Source: Rubrivivax sp.
Lineage (GTDB): Bacteria; Pseudomonadota; Gammaproteobacteria; Burkholderiales; Burkholderiaceae_C
Reading direction: 5' to 3'
DNA: 34,432 bases
Assembly (NCBI GenBank): GCA_020248945.1
Contig: JADCGQ010000064.1
Location: 1-34,432 of the forward strand
Positions within the stretch are counted from its first letter, which is position 1; every line of letters begins with the position of its first letter. The notes beneath the pieces were generated by a model. It made no database searches. It saw only the letters and a program-made list of their open reading frames with translations, and was not told where the DNA came from. Position numbers and translations under genes: made by a program. This document shows, piece by piece, positions 14,443 through 23,415 of this stretch.

Positions 14443-16686
14443 TCAGCTCGTGCTGGCGCGCCAGGCCCAGGCGGCGGCGCGCAGCCGCTGCGACAGGTGC
14501 AGGGCCACGTTGCGGAACACCTGCGCGTACAGCAGCGGGGCTTCGTCGCGCAGGCGCAGCAGCGTGGCCTGGTCGAGCGCATGCACCTCGGTGTCGCCCA
14601 CGGCCACGGCCTCGCCGCTGCGGCCGCCGCCGTCGAGCATGGCCGTCTCGCCCAGCATCATGCCGGGCGACAGGCTCACGTAGCGCTGGCGCAGCGCCGT
14701 GCTGCCCGGCACGGGGGCGCTGAGCACGTCGACCGAACCCGAGCTGATGGCGTACAGCCGGTCGCCGGGGTCGCCCTGGCGAAAGAGGCACTCGCCCGCC
14801 GCCAGCCGCCGCGGCTGCAGGCAGGCCGCCAGACGCGCGCGCTGCGCCGCGTCGAGGCCGTCCATCAGGCTCAGCTGCTCGACCGGCACCGTCTCGCGCA
14901 GCGGCTCGAACCCGGCCTGCGCCAGCAGCTGCAGCTCGGCGCGCTCCATGGCCTGGTCGATGTCGGGCATGCCCAGCTCCGCCCCCAGGCCCTCGCCGAC
15001 GAACTGCGCCAGCACGCGGCCGTGGCGGTTGTCGGCCGCCACACCCGCCAGCAGCAGCGATAGGCCCCGCTCCGTCAGGCGCCGGTGCAACTGCTGCAGC
15101 ACCACCGCGCCCGACGAGTCGATCAGGCTGACGCGGCGGAAGTCCAGCACCAGCGTGTGGCAGCTGCCGTCCAGGCTGTCGGCCAGCTCGGCCACGCGGT
15201 CGGCGCTGCCGAAGAACAGGGCGCCTTCGAGCTCGAGCACCGTGACGCGCGGGCGCAGGGCCTGCAGCCGGGCTTCGTCGGCGACGGCGTAGATGCGGCG
15301 CGAGGGCATGGCATCACCGCCGTAGCGCTGGCGCACGAGCGAGCGGTTCATGCTGCGGATGAACAGCATCATCGACAGCGCCGCCCCCACCGCCACCGCG
15401 GCCGGAAAGCCCAGCACCACCGTCACCGCGCAGACGAGGGCGACGACGCCGAGCGCCAGCTGCACGTCGGCCTCGCGCCGGCCCCGGCACCACTGCAGCG
15501 CCAACTTCAGCGACCAGGGGTCGACCGTCAGCAGGTACACCGTGACCATCATCCCGCCCGGCACCACCTGCGGCAGCATCGACAGCAGCGGCGCCGCCAC
15601 CAGCCCCAGCACGGCGAACCCGGTGCAGCAGATGAACAGGCTCGCGCGCGTGCGCCCGCCGACCTGCCGCATGTGCAGCGCACGCGGCCGCAGCAGCAGC
15701 AGTGGCAGCCCGCCCACCAGCCCCGACGCCACATTGGCCGTGCCCAGCGCCAGCACCTCGCGCCGCGGGTCGGTGCGTGTGTGGCAGGCCTGATCCATGG
15801 CCAGGGTGTTGAGCACCAGCTCCAGCGTGCCGATCAAGGCCATCACCAGCCCGGCGCTGAGCGCGGCGGCGGCGTGCCGGTGCAGCAGCGAGCCCTCACC
15901 CTGGCCGGACCACGGGGCCAGGGTCTCGGGATGCGGCCAGGCGGCCGGCAGGGCCCCGGTGAGCGGGCCCAGGGCCGCGGACGGCAGCCCCGTCTGCAGC
16001 AGCACAAAAGCCCCCGTGCCGACGACGAGCCCGAGCAGCGTGACCGGCAGGTGCCGCCCCCAGCGCAGGCGCGGCAGCCCGATGGTGATGGCCACGGTGA
16101 GCGCGCCCACCAGCAGCGTCGCCGGCTGCACCTGCGCCACCGACGCCCAACCGCCGGCCCACAGCGTGCCGATGGGCCAGCCCAGCAGCAGCGGCAGCAT
16201 CGACAGCAAGGCCAGCAGCGCGACCCCGTTCATGTAGCCGGCCAGCACCGGCTGCGGCACGAACTTGGCAAAGCGCACGAGCCCCGACACGCCCAGCGCA
16301 ATCTGCAGCAGCCCCATGCTGACGACGGCCGTGGCCACCAGCGCGAGCAACTGCGCCACCGCGGCAGCGTCGGTGGCCACGAAGGCGGGGTCGGCGGCGA
16401 CTCTCGCCACCAGCGCGCCTACCACCAGCGCCGGCGCCGCCGACGGCCCGCCGGCCGGCATCGGCCCGCGGGCCAGCAGCGCGAACACCGCGCCGCCCAC
16501 GGCACTGGCGATCAGCGCCGCCGGGATGCCCAGCTCGGCCGCCTGCGGGCCCAGGGTGGCAAACGCCAGCAGTCCGATCGTCAGCGTGGGGGCCAGGCTG
16601 ATCAGCATGCCGGCAAGGCCCGAGCGCAGCTCCATCCAGGCAGACATGGAGCTCAGCGACAAGGCAGCGGCTGGGCGCGTGGGCAT
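14443..16686 (-). CDS. SulP-family anion transporter with STAS and cyclic-nucleotide-binding domains
   Basis: Protein of 747 residues with three parts. First is a SulP/SLC26-type membrane domain (about 15-465) with many helices, e.g. FAKFVPQPVLAGYMNGVALL and ALIGTLELVLNTLAMDQ. Second is a STAS domain (about 480-590) with VTVLELEGALFFGSADRV and LVLDFRRVSLIDSSGAVVL. Last is a C-terminal cNMP-binding/CAP_ED domain (about 620-735) with GECLFRQGDPGDRLYAISSGSVDVL and MMLGETAMLDGGGRSGEAVAV. In the phosphate cassette GE is kept, but the usual R-T/S-A triplet reads RSGEA, so nucleotide binding is uncertain. SulP proteins move sulfate, bicarbonate or dicarboxylates; the substrate is not readable. I chose the ATG at 16686; an ATG at 16647 is an alternative. 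The frame extends to 16836 but without a membrane-protein start. Confidence 0.85.
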   Translation of the reverse strand: MPTRPAAALSLSSMSAWMELRSGLAGMLISLAPTLTIGLLAFATLGPQAAELGIPAALIASAVGGAVFALLARGPMPAGGPSAAPALVVGALVARVAADPAFVATDAAAVAQLLALVATAVVSMGLLQIALGVSGLVRFAKFVPQPVLAGYMNGVALLALLSMLPLLLGWPIGTLWAGGWASVAQVQPATLLVGALTVAITIGLPRLRWGRHLPVTLLGLVVGTGAFVLLQTGLPSAALGPLTGALPAAWPHPETLAPWSGQGEGSLLHRHAAAALSAGLVMALIGTLELVLNTLAMDQACHTRTDPRREVLALGTANVASGLVGGLPLLLLRPRALHMRQVGGRTRASLFICCTGFAVLGLVAAPLLSMLPQVVPGGMMVTVYLLTVDPWSLKLALQWCRGRREADVQLALGVVALVCAVTVVLGFPAAVAVGAALSMMLFIRSMNRSLVRQRYGGDAMPSRRIYAVADEARLQALRPRVTVLELEGALFFGSADRVAELADSLDGSCHTLVLDFRRVSLIDSSGAVVLQQLHRRLTERGLSLLLAGVAADNRHGRVLAQFVGEGLGAELGMPDIDQAMERAELQLLAQAGFEPLRETVPVEQLSLMDGLDAAQRARLAACLQPRRLAAGECLFRQGDPGDRLYAISSGSVDVLSAPVPGSTALRQRYVSLSPGMMLGETAMLDGGGRSGEAVAVGDTEVHALDQATLLRLRDEAPLLYAQVFRNVALHLSQRLRAAAWAWRASTS

Positions 16687-16884
16687 CAGACAGGGGCGGG
16701 CGCCCGGGTGGGCGAAGCCATCGATCTTAGGGGGTCGCGCCACGGGGCCCCGGCCCGGCCGCCAGCGCCGGCCGCATGGGGCCGGGGCCGGTGGGGCGCG
16801 GGTCGATCCGGGGTGATGCAGATGTCGCGTTAGCAATCCACGGGCCTAAGCGCCGAAGTCCCTGCCCTCCATCGGGCCACTTGA

Positions 16885-16898
16885 GTCTGGCGCCAGAC
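16885..16898. promoter_or_regulatory. 14-bp perfect palindrome between sulP and the chemotaxis gene
   Basis: gtctggcgccagac is fully self-complementary and lies 56 bases before the ATG of the chemotaxis receptor and about 200 bases from the SulP start. The divergent intergenic region (16687-16953) must hold both promoters. The palindrome could be an operator. No sigma-28 promoter match was convincing. Confidence 0.35.
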
Positions 16899-16953
16899 CG
16901 CCGAAACCGCTGTCTGGAACACCCGCCTCCCTGCACCCGAGGATCCTGCCGCC

Positions 16954-18540
16954 ATGACACCGCCCACTGCCCACCGCATTCCGATCGGCCGCAAGCTGCT
17001 GGGCATCCAGGCCCTGCTGTTCGGCGTCATCCTGGCCATCGGTGCCTTCACCTTCGTCGTGCTCGAGCGCGTGGTGGAGGCCACTGACCGGGTGGGCACC
17101 CGCTACGCGCCGCAGTCCGAGCGCATGGCGGCCATGCAGGTGCTGATGTTCCGCATCTCGCTGGAGGCCCGGCACGCGATGCTCGTCACCACGCCCGAGG
17201 CCAAGGCGCAGACCTTCGATCGCATCGGCCAGTTCCGGCGCGAGCTGCTGGCGCAGGTGGACGCCTTCGAGCGCGACATCACGACCGACCGCGGCCGCCA
17301 GTTCCTGGCCGAGTGGCGCAAGCGCGATGCCGTGTTCTGGCGCCTGGGTGGCGAGGTGCTGGCCAAGGTGCAGGTCGGCGACAACGCCGCGGCCTTTGCC
17401 CAGCTCGAGGGCGAGCTGGTCGGGGCGCGCAACGCCGTGCTCGAGATCATCGACGCGCAGCGCGCGTTCCAGTCGGAGCTGATGCTGAGCGCCGTGAGCG
17501 ACGCCGAGGCCGATGCGCGCAGAGCCGAGGTCGTGGTGCCGGTGCTGGCCCTGCTGGGCCTGGCGGTGGCGGCCTGGATGTCGTGGCGGCTGGCGTCGAT
17601 GATGCGGGGCGCCTTCCGGCGCGCGCAGCTGGTCACGCAGCGCATCGCCGGCGGCGACCTGGCCAGCGAGATCTACATGCGCCAGGGCGACGAGTTCGGC
17701 AGCCTGTTCGAGTCCATCGTGCACATGCAGAGCCGGCTCAACGACGTGGTGCGCCGGGTGCGCGATGCCGCGGGCGACATCGTCAGCGCCGCGCGCGAGA
17801 TCGAGGCCGCCAACGGCGAACTGGCGCAGGTGACCCGCAGCCACGAGCAGGCCGTGGCCGGCACGCTGGACGTCACCAGCGCGATGCACGCCTCGGTCAG
17901 CGAAAGCACCGAGAGCGCGCGCCGCGCCAACGAGCTGGCGGTGCATGCCTCGCGCGTGGCGGCCGAAGGTGGCGAGATGATCGGCAAGGTGGTGCAGACG
18001 ATGAGCGGCATCGACGAGTCGTCGCGCCGCATCGGCGACATCGTCAACGTCATCGACGGCATCGCCTTCCAGACCAACATCCTGGCGCTCAACGCCGCCG
18101 TCGAGGCGGCGCGTGCCGGCGAGCAGGGCCGCGGCTTCGCTGTCGTCGCCTCGGAAGTGCGGGCGCTGGCGCAGCGCAGCGCGCAGGCCGCGCGCGAGGT
18201 GAAGACGCTGATCGGCGCCTCGGTCGAGCGCGTGCAGGCCGGCAGCGGCACCGTCAACGAGGCCGGGCGCACGCTGGGTGGCGTCGTGGCCTCGGTCGAG
18301 CAGGTGACCAAGCTGATCGACGAGATGGCGCGCGGCACGCGCGAGCACACCGCGGGATTCAGCGGCATCGCGCGCTCGGTCGACGAGATCGGCAGCGCCA
18401 CGCGGCGCAGCGTGGCGGCTGTCGACCGATCGGGCCAGGCCGCCACGCGGCTGCGCCAGCACGCCGACAGCCTGGAGCAGGCCGTGGCGGCGTTCAACGT
18501 GCACGTGGGCCTGGACAAGGCCGGGTCCGACGCCCGCTGA
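16954..18540 (+). CDS. methyl-accepting chemotaxis protein
   Basis: Chemoreceptor of 528 residues. TM1 is at about 15-37. A periplasmic four-helix-bundle-like sensor domain covers about 38-190, and TM2 ([16 protein letters not shown]) about 191-207. HAMP is at about 208-265, and the long signalling coiled coil runs to the end. The hairpin tip [43 protein letters not shown] is nearly canonical. The ligand is unknown. There is no C-terminal CheR/CheB-binding pentapeptide; the tail is [12 protein letters not shown]. It would feed CheA/CheW, which are not in the window. The ATG at 16954 has a gagga about ten bases upstream. It ends 17 bases from the convergent hydrolase gene. Confidence 0.93.
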   Translation: MTPPTAHRIPIGRKLLGIQALLFGVILAIGAFTFVVLERVVEATDRVGTRYAPQSERMAAMQVLMFRISLEARHAMLVTTPEAKAQTFDRIGQFRRELLAQVDAFERDITTDRGRQFLAEWRKRDAVFWRLGGEVLAKVQVGDNAAAFAQLEGELVGARNAVLEIIDAQRAFQSELMLSAVSDAEADARRAEVVVPVLALLGLAVAAWMSWRLASMMRGAFRRAQLVTQRIAGGDLASEIYMRQGDEFGSLFESIVHMQSRLNDVVRRVRDAAGDIVSAAREIEAANGELAQVTRSHEQAVAGTLDVTSAMHASVSESTESARRANELAVHASRVAAEGGEMIGKVVQTMSGIDESSRRIGDIVNVIDGIAFQTNILALNAAVEAARAGEQGRGFAVVASEVRALAQRSAQAAREVKTLIGASVERVQAGSGTVNEAGRTLGGVVASVEQVTKLIDEMARGTREHTAGFSGIARSVDEIGSATRRSVAAVDRSGQAATRLRQHADSLEQAVAAFNVHVGLDKAGSDAR

Positions 18541-18557
18541 ACCTGGCGCGCCGGCGC

Positions 18558-19487
18558 TCAGCTGCCGAAGGCCAGGCGCGACGCCGCCTCGCGCTGCGCG
18601 AGCTCGCGCCGCTCCTGCTCGCGCTGCTCGAGCGTTCGATCGGGCGCGTAGCGGCTCGGCATCTCGCGCTGCGCCTGGGCCAGATCGAGAAAGCGTCGCG
18701 CCTCCTGGGCAGCGAAGCGGCCGTTGCTGGCGGCGGTCTGGGTGCGCCAGCCCCAGTAGTCGGAGTGGCCCGCGCCGCGGTTCTCGGCCTGGCCGAGATC
18801 GGCCGGTCGCGTCGGCAGGGCCCAGTAGTCGTGGCCCAGGGCCGTGGGCAGCTTGGGCTCGCCGTGCCCGGCCATCGTGGAGCCCAGCGGAAACGCCAGC
18901 GACAGCACGTCGTCGGCGGGCGAGTACAGGCTGCGCACGCCGCCCTTGATCACCGCGTCCCAGCCCTGGCGCAGCTGGCGTGAGTCAGGCGGCGACTGCA
19001 GCTGCACGGTGGCCTGCGCGCCGGCAAAGAACACGAGCCGGTCGAACACGACGAGCGACGGGCCCTGCTGGCGGATCGCGCGGATGGTTTCCATCGCCAG
19101 GCGGCAGCCCAGGGAGTGCGCCACCACGCTGACGAACAGCGGCCGCTGCTGCAGGCGGGCGATGCCTGCCAGGCTTTCGGCGAGCACCGCACCCACCGCC
19201 GGCACGCGCCGAATCGCGGCCATGAACTGCCAGACGTGGCTGCCCGCGGGCCAGAAGACCCGGGCCACCGCCGTGCCCGGCGCGTAGGCGGGCTGGCCCG
19301 ACAACTGGCGCTGCAGCCGCTCGAAGGCGTCGTAGGCCGCGTTGGCCTCGTCGACGTCGTTGTTGTAGCCGTGGATGAGCAGCAGCAGCGCGGAGGGCAC
19401 GGCCTGGCCGATGGCGGTGATCTCCCCGGGCCGGGCCACGCGGGGGTCGCCCGACGGGTCGTCGCAGAGGGTCAGCTCGAAACTCAT
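18558..19487 (-). CDS. DUF900-type alpha/beta hydrolase
   Basis: Soluble alpha/beta hydrolase of 309 residues. LLLLIHGYNNDVDEAN is the oxyanion strand-turn, and VVAHSLGCRLAMETI gives the nucleophile elbow (G-H-S-L-G type) with Ser125. Asp192/193 and His241 (GAGHSDY) are candidates for the rest of the triad. The VARVFWPAG strand and the HGYNN motif fit the DUF900 group. The C-terminal 50 residues are charged and helical (TLEQREQERRELAQREAA). The substrate is unknown. The ATG at 19487 has a ggag about six bases upstream. It follows the membrane-protein gene by 31 bases in the same direction, so it is probably co-transcribed with it and perhaps with the histidine kinase further upstream. Confidence 0.78.
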   Translation of the reverse strand: MSFELTLCDDPSGDPRVARPGEITAIGQAVPSALLLLIHGYNNDVDEANAAYDAFERLQRQLSGQPAYAPGTAVARVFWPAGSHVWQFMAAIRRVPAVGAVLAESLAGIARLQQRPLFVSVVAHSLGCRLAMETIRAIRQQGPSLVVFDRLVFFAGAQATVQLQSPPDSRQLRQGWDAVIKGGVRSLYSPADDVLSLAFPLGSTMAGHGEPKLPTALGHDYWALPTRPADLGQAENRGAGHSDYWGWRTQTAASNGRFAAQEARRFLDLAQAQREMPSRYAPDRTLEQREQERRELAQREAASRLAFGS

Positions 19488-19518
19488 GCGGGCTCCGTCA
19501 CACTGGGGCGCGCGGCGG

Positions 19519-20331
19519 CTATACCTTGCCGCCGAAGCGCGACAGGCTGTTGACCACGTCGTTCGCGAACGGTGCCATGGCCCCGGCAATCAGCACGAAG
19601 GGCACGGCCAGCAGCCCGTGGCCCGACCAATCGGCCTGCAGCGCCACCACCGCCGCCAGCGCGCCCGCCAGCACGCTGCCGGCCCACTGGCGCAGGCGGT
19701 CCCAGCGGTAGCGGGCCGCGTTCTGGAACACGTCGAGCCGCCGCGAGACCAGGTTGCCCAGACGGGCCCGGGCGCGCATCGCGGCCGCCATCGGGTCACC
19801 CGCCGACGCCGGCAAGTCGCCCTGCGTGAAGGCCAGCCACAAGGCGTGGTCTGCCTGGCTCGGGTTGGCGACGGGGGCGGGAGCCACGGGCTGGGTCAGG
19901 AACAGGTACAGCGCCCGGTACTGGCCCGGGTGCTCGAGCGCGACGTTGGCCGCCGCCTGCAGCTGCGCGGCGAACTTGTCGGTGGGCTGGTCGAAGAGGA
20001 TCTGCGCATGCCGCAGATCGCCACAGGCCAGCTGCAAAAACTGCCGCTCGGCCTCGGTGGCTTCGTCCAGGGGGAGCGAACTCGGGCTCGGCGTGTCGGC
20101 GTCGCCTTCGCCGGCCCAGGCGTGCATGCGCGAGAAGCAGGCCGTGAGGTCGGCCCGCACCCAGGCCTGGAACAGCCTGCGGTGCATGCGCATGCGGCCG
20201 CGCCACAGGTTCGAGGCGGTCTCGACGGCCGTCATGGCAAGCGTGCCGATGGCCGCCAGCAAGCCGGCCACGGCCAGCAGCTTGCCGCCGAGAGAGTTTG
20301 TCGATGCGGTCAGTACGGTGAGCAGGTCCAT
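19519..20331 (-). CDS. membrane protein of unknown function
   Basis: Protein of 270 residues, family not recognised. A hydrophobic helix near the N-terminus (KLLAVAGLLAAIGTLAMTAVE) is followed by a soluble helical middle part (about 35-200) rich in Ala, Gln and Leu. The C-terminal pair of helices is SVLAGALAAVVALQADW and LLAVPFVLIAGAMAPFANDVV. The arginine-rich stretch NLWRGRMRMHRRLFQAWVRAD just after the first helix suggests a cytosolic membrane-proximal face. The ATG at 20331 is chosen over an in-frame start at 20409 whose extension is non-hydrophobic and overlaps nothing conserved. It lies 78 bases after the histidine kinase gene and 31 bases before the hydrolase gene. Confidence 0.6.
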   Translation of the reverse strand: MDLLTVLTASTNSLGGKLLAVAGLLAAIGTLAMTAVETASNLWRGRMRMHRRLFQAWVRADLTACFSRMHAWAGEGDADTPSPSSLPLDEATEAERQFLQLACGDLRHAQILFDQPTDKFAAQLQAAANVALEHPGQYRALYLFLTQPVAPAPVANPSQADHALWLAFTQGDLPASAGDPMAAAMRARARLGNLVSRRLDVFQNAARYRWDRLRQWAGSVLAGALAAVVALQADWSGHGLLAVPFVLIAGAMAPFANDVVNSLSRFGGKV

Positions 20332-20409
20332 GGGGGTGCCGGTGCAAAGGGGGGCGGGAGCGCGGATGCGCCCCGTGATTCTGTGCAAGCGGCGCCCCAG
20401 GCGCCTCAT

Positions 20410-22857
20410 TCAGAACAGCGACACGGGCGACGCCAGGGGCGCCTGTGCCGGCGCCTTGAAGAACCGGCCCTCGGACGGCAGCGCCGGCAGGCAGATGTCG
20501 ACCTGGGTGCCCTCGCCCGGCGTGCTGCGCAGCCGCACCTGGCCCCCGTGCAGCTTGACGATCTCGTTGACGATGCTCATGCCCAGGCCGGCGCCCAGGA
20601 TGCGGCCGGAGTCGTCGGCGCGGAAGAAACGTTCGCCGACGCGGGCCAGCTGTTCGGGCGTCATGCCGATGCCCTGATCGATGACGCTGATGCAGAGCTC
20701 GTCCATGCCCAGGTCGGTGGCGCGCCGCCCCAGGGCCACCTGCACGGGAGTGCCCGGCGCCGAGAACTTGTAGGCGTTGTGCAGGACGCTGCGGATCACC
20801 TTCACCAGGCGGTCTGCGTCGCCGGCCGTGTGCGCATCGGGCCAGGTGGCCGGGTCGCGCAGCTGCGGGGCCTGGCGTCCCGCGGGCAGATCGAAGCCTT
20901 TCACGGCCTCTGGCAGCAGCGCGCCGAGGTCGACGCGGGTCACCTCCAGCGCCTGGCCGCGGCGGGCTTCCAGCTGGCCCAGGTCCATGAGCTCGTCGAG
21001 GATGCGCACCATGCGCTGGCATTGCTCGTGGATGACGGCGTGCAGACCCGCCCGGCGCCCCTCGTCCAGCGGCCGGCGCATCAGCAGCTCGACGTAGCCG
21101 AAGATCAGCGTCATCGGGGTGCGCAGTTCGTGCGCAGCCACGGTGATGAACTCGCTCTTCAGGCGCTCGACCTCGCGCTGCTGCGTCACGTCGCGCAGGC
21201 ACAGCACATGGCGCACCTTCGGGTGGCTGCCGGGGCGCAGCTCCAGGCTCAAGGTGCGCGGCGGCGTGGTCGCCAGCACCACGGTGAAGGGCTCGCCGCC
21301 CGCCCGCAACTGCAGCGCCTGCAGGCTGGGCAGGGGACTGTGGGGCCCGCACAGGGCCCGCAAGCGCGCAAAGAACACCGGTGCAGGCTGCCCCTGCAGC
21401 GCCTCGACGTCCAGGCCGGTCATGCCGCCGAGTGCGTGGCTGGCCAGGCTGATGCGCTGGTGGCTGTCGAATGACACGAACGCGTCCGGGCTCAGCGAGA
21501 AGACCGCTTCGAGCCGTTCATTGGTCTCGCGCAGCTGCGCGCCGACGCGCGCTACCGCCTGCGTGATGGCGCCGATCTCATCCTGCGATGCCTCCACCGA
21601 CAGGCCGGCCGGCATGGTGGGCAGGGCATCGTCGTTCGTGACCATGCGGGCGAGCGCCGAGCGCAGCGCGTGCAAGGCGCTGCCGCGCAGGGCCAGCTCG
21701 TCTTCGAGCAGCTGCTGCATCTTGCGACGCTCGGTCACGTCGGCCAGCGAGCCGACGATGCGGGGCGACTGATCCTCACCCACCCGGGTGCGCTGGCCGG
21801 CCAGCCTGAACCAGCGGTAGCCCTCGTCGTGCCCGCGCAGTCGCAGCTCGGTGTCGAGGCGCTGGCCGTCGGCACCGCGTGCGCGCAGCAGCTGCGCGAA
21901 GGCCAGGCGGTCCTGCGGGTGCACCAGGGCTATGAAGTCGTCCCGGTCGAGCTCGCAATCGCGGGCCTCATGCCCCAGCAGCGCCATCAGGGTGCCCGAA
22001 CAGACCACCGCGCCGCCGCCCAGGGGCAGATCCCACAGGCCATAACCACTGCCCGTGAGCGCCTGCTGCAGGCGCTGCTCGCTCACGGCCAGGGCGTCGG
22101 CGGCCGCCGAGGCGCGGCGCTGCAGCCGGGCCGTGAGCACAAACCCGGTCAGCGTGATCGGGACGGCCAGCACCGCCAGGCCCAGCACCACCGCCACGTC
22201 GAGCGCCCAACGTCCCTGGAGCGAGGCTTCGTCGAAGGCCGTGCGCAGCGGCACCAGGCGCCGCTCGGCCGCATAGATCGGCACGAACGCCGCCGCGCGG
22301 TGCTGCGGATCGATGCAGCCGGTCCCGGCCGCGGCCCGCAGCCGCCGGGCGTGCTCGTCGATCTCGCGCGCGACGGTGTTGGCCTGCTCCCAGATGGCGG
22401 TGGCCTCCTTGTGCAAGGGGAACGACTGCAACAGGGGCAGCACGTGAACCAGCAGGCGGGCTTCCCACCTCGGCACGCCGACGCGCTGGTAGGCGACCCG
22501 TGCCGCATTGAGATCGGCGTTCGGCGAGAACAACGCACGGCGGGCGCGCTCGAAGGCCTGCAGCACGTCCATGTCGGCCTGGTAGGCCTCGTAGTCCGCC
22601 GGGCTGCAGCTGCTGGCGTAGCGGCCCAGGTTCACGACGGCGCCCTGCTGGGCCCGTTCCCAGCGCGTGCCGTTGCTGGTCACGATCTCGCCCACACCCT
22701 GCACGACCAGGCCCACCATCAGCAGCACCAGCAGCGCAGGCGCCAGCGCCAGCAGCGGCCAGGTCAGCTTCAGCGTCTGGCTGTCGAGCACGTACCGCCA
22801 CGGGCGGGTGCTCAAGCGGCGAGCCGAGGCGCCTTGTTGAAGGTCATGGGTGGACAT
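20410..22857 (-). CDS. membrane-bound PAS sensor histidine kinase (orphan)
   Basis: Sensor kinase of 815 residues. TM1 is at about 34-55. A periplasmic helical sensor domain covers about 56-215, and TM2 (VAVVLGLAVLAVPITLTGFVL) about 218-240. A PAS/PAC unit follows (LTGSGYGLWDLPLGGG to IVGSLADVTERRKMQ), then a HAMP-like linker and a second PAS (LEAVFSLSPDAFVSFD). The HisKA motif AAHELRTPMTLIFGY has His576. HATPase_c follows with VLHNAYKFSAPGTPV (N box), DQGIGMTPEQ and GAGLGMSIVNEIV. No response regulator is next to it. The PAS2-to-ATPase core closely resembles the kinase at 32344-33966, so the two are paralogues. The ATG at 22857 follows an AT-rich promoter-like island. Confidence 0.88.
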   Translation of the reverse strand: MSTHDLQQGASARRLSTRPWRYVLDSQTLKLTWPLLALAPALLVLLMVGLVVQGVGEIVTSNGTRWERAQQGAVVNLGRYASSCSPADYEAYQADMDVLQAFERARRALFSPNADLNAARVAYQRVGVPRWEARLLVHVLPLLQSFPLHKEATAIWEQANTVAREIDEHARRLRAAAGTGCIDPQHRAAAFVPIYAAERRLVPLRTAFDEASLQGRWALDVAVVLGLAVLAVPITLTGFVLTARLQRRASAAADALAVSEQRLQQALTGSGYGLWDLPLGGGAVVCSGTLMALLGHEARDCELDRDDFIALVHPQDRLAFAQLLRARGADGQRLDTELRLRGHDEGYRWFRLAGQRTRVGEDQSPRIVGSLADVTERRKMQQLLEDELALRGSALHALRSALARMVTNDDALPTMPAGLSVEASQDEIGAITQAVARVGAQLRETNERLEAVFSLSPDAFVSFDSHQRISLASHALGGMTGLDVEALQGQPAPVFFARLRALCGPHSPLPSLQALQLRAGGEPFTVVLATTPPRTLSLELRPGSHPKVRHVLCLRDVTQQREVERLKSEFITVAAHELRTPMTLIFGYVELLMRRPLDEGRRAGLHAVIHEQCQRMVRILDELMDLGQLEARRGQALEVTRVDLGALLPEAVKGFDLPAGRQAPQLRDPATWPDAHTAGDADRLVKVIRSVLHNAYKFSAPGTPVQVALGRRATDLGMDELCISVIDQGIGMTPEQLARVGERFFRADDSGRILGAGLGMSIVNEIVKLHGGQVRLRSTPGEGTQVDICLPALPSEGRFFKAPAQAPLASPVSLF

Positions 22858-22866
22858 GCAGGGCAA

Positions 22867-22906
22867 AATTGATACTTTGGATTATTTTATTGCTTATCAA
22901 TTGATA
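22867..22906 (-). promoter_or_regulatory. AT-rich promoter island with repeated tatcaatt/aattgata half-sites
   Basis: Upstream of the kinase gene the DNA turns abruptly AT-rich. It holds a perfect 12-bp palindrome tatcaattgata (22895-22906) and another aattgata half-site at 22867-22874. A TTGATA inside the palindrome could be a -35 for the kinase gene, but the matching -10 is poor. The half-site arrangement suggests a regulator binding site. Confidence 0.4.
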
Positions 22907-23415
22907 TAGACGATGTTAGTCGCCTATTTGATATTTTTGCTGCCGGACTGTGCATTTGCACCGCTTCCGGCTGCCGGGGCGCGGCGCTGCCGGCGCAAGC
23001 GAGCATCCATGACCACCCCGCCTCCCACGAGTGGAAGGACCTGAGCGAGCCATTGGCGACGCTGTCAGCCCGTTGGCGAATTTGTTCTGGGCCACGGCCA
23101 ACTCTTCCTTGCCCATGGAGTGCGCGACGTCTCTGCCTCGAAGTCTTGGACAAACTTGAAGGCCGCATTGCTGCACAAAGTGCGGGACATGCGCTGGAAA
23201 TGTGCAGGGGAGCAGTCGGTTGCCCCCTCAGCTCCGATGACTGCAACGGGCTGCGAGCCGTCATCCACTGCGCGCTCGAAAGTCTTGTTGCACGGCACTT
23301 GCGAACGGCAGGTTTGCCGCAGATCAAGGCACTGCCCTGGGCCAGGCGCACCATACCCAGCATGGGTTCCGGGATCTTCTCGGCCCAGAGATGCAGACGC
23401 AGCAAGGAGGCTGAC
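22907..23415. other. 509-bp stretch with no supportable gene
   Basis: Several frames are open on both strands, as expected for GC-rich DNA. None shows a recognisable domain, a convincing start or normal codon bias. Composition is more mixed than in flanking genes. It may be decayed DNA linked to the transposase and regulator relics at 24.1-25.1 kb. The last 12 bases contain the ribosome binding site of the next gene. Confidence 0.5.

Noticed and set aside
15085..16833. 582-codon + strand frame antisense to the SulP gene
   Set aside because: Gln/Arg/His-rich shadow with no recognisable domain; the - strand gene is convincing.
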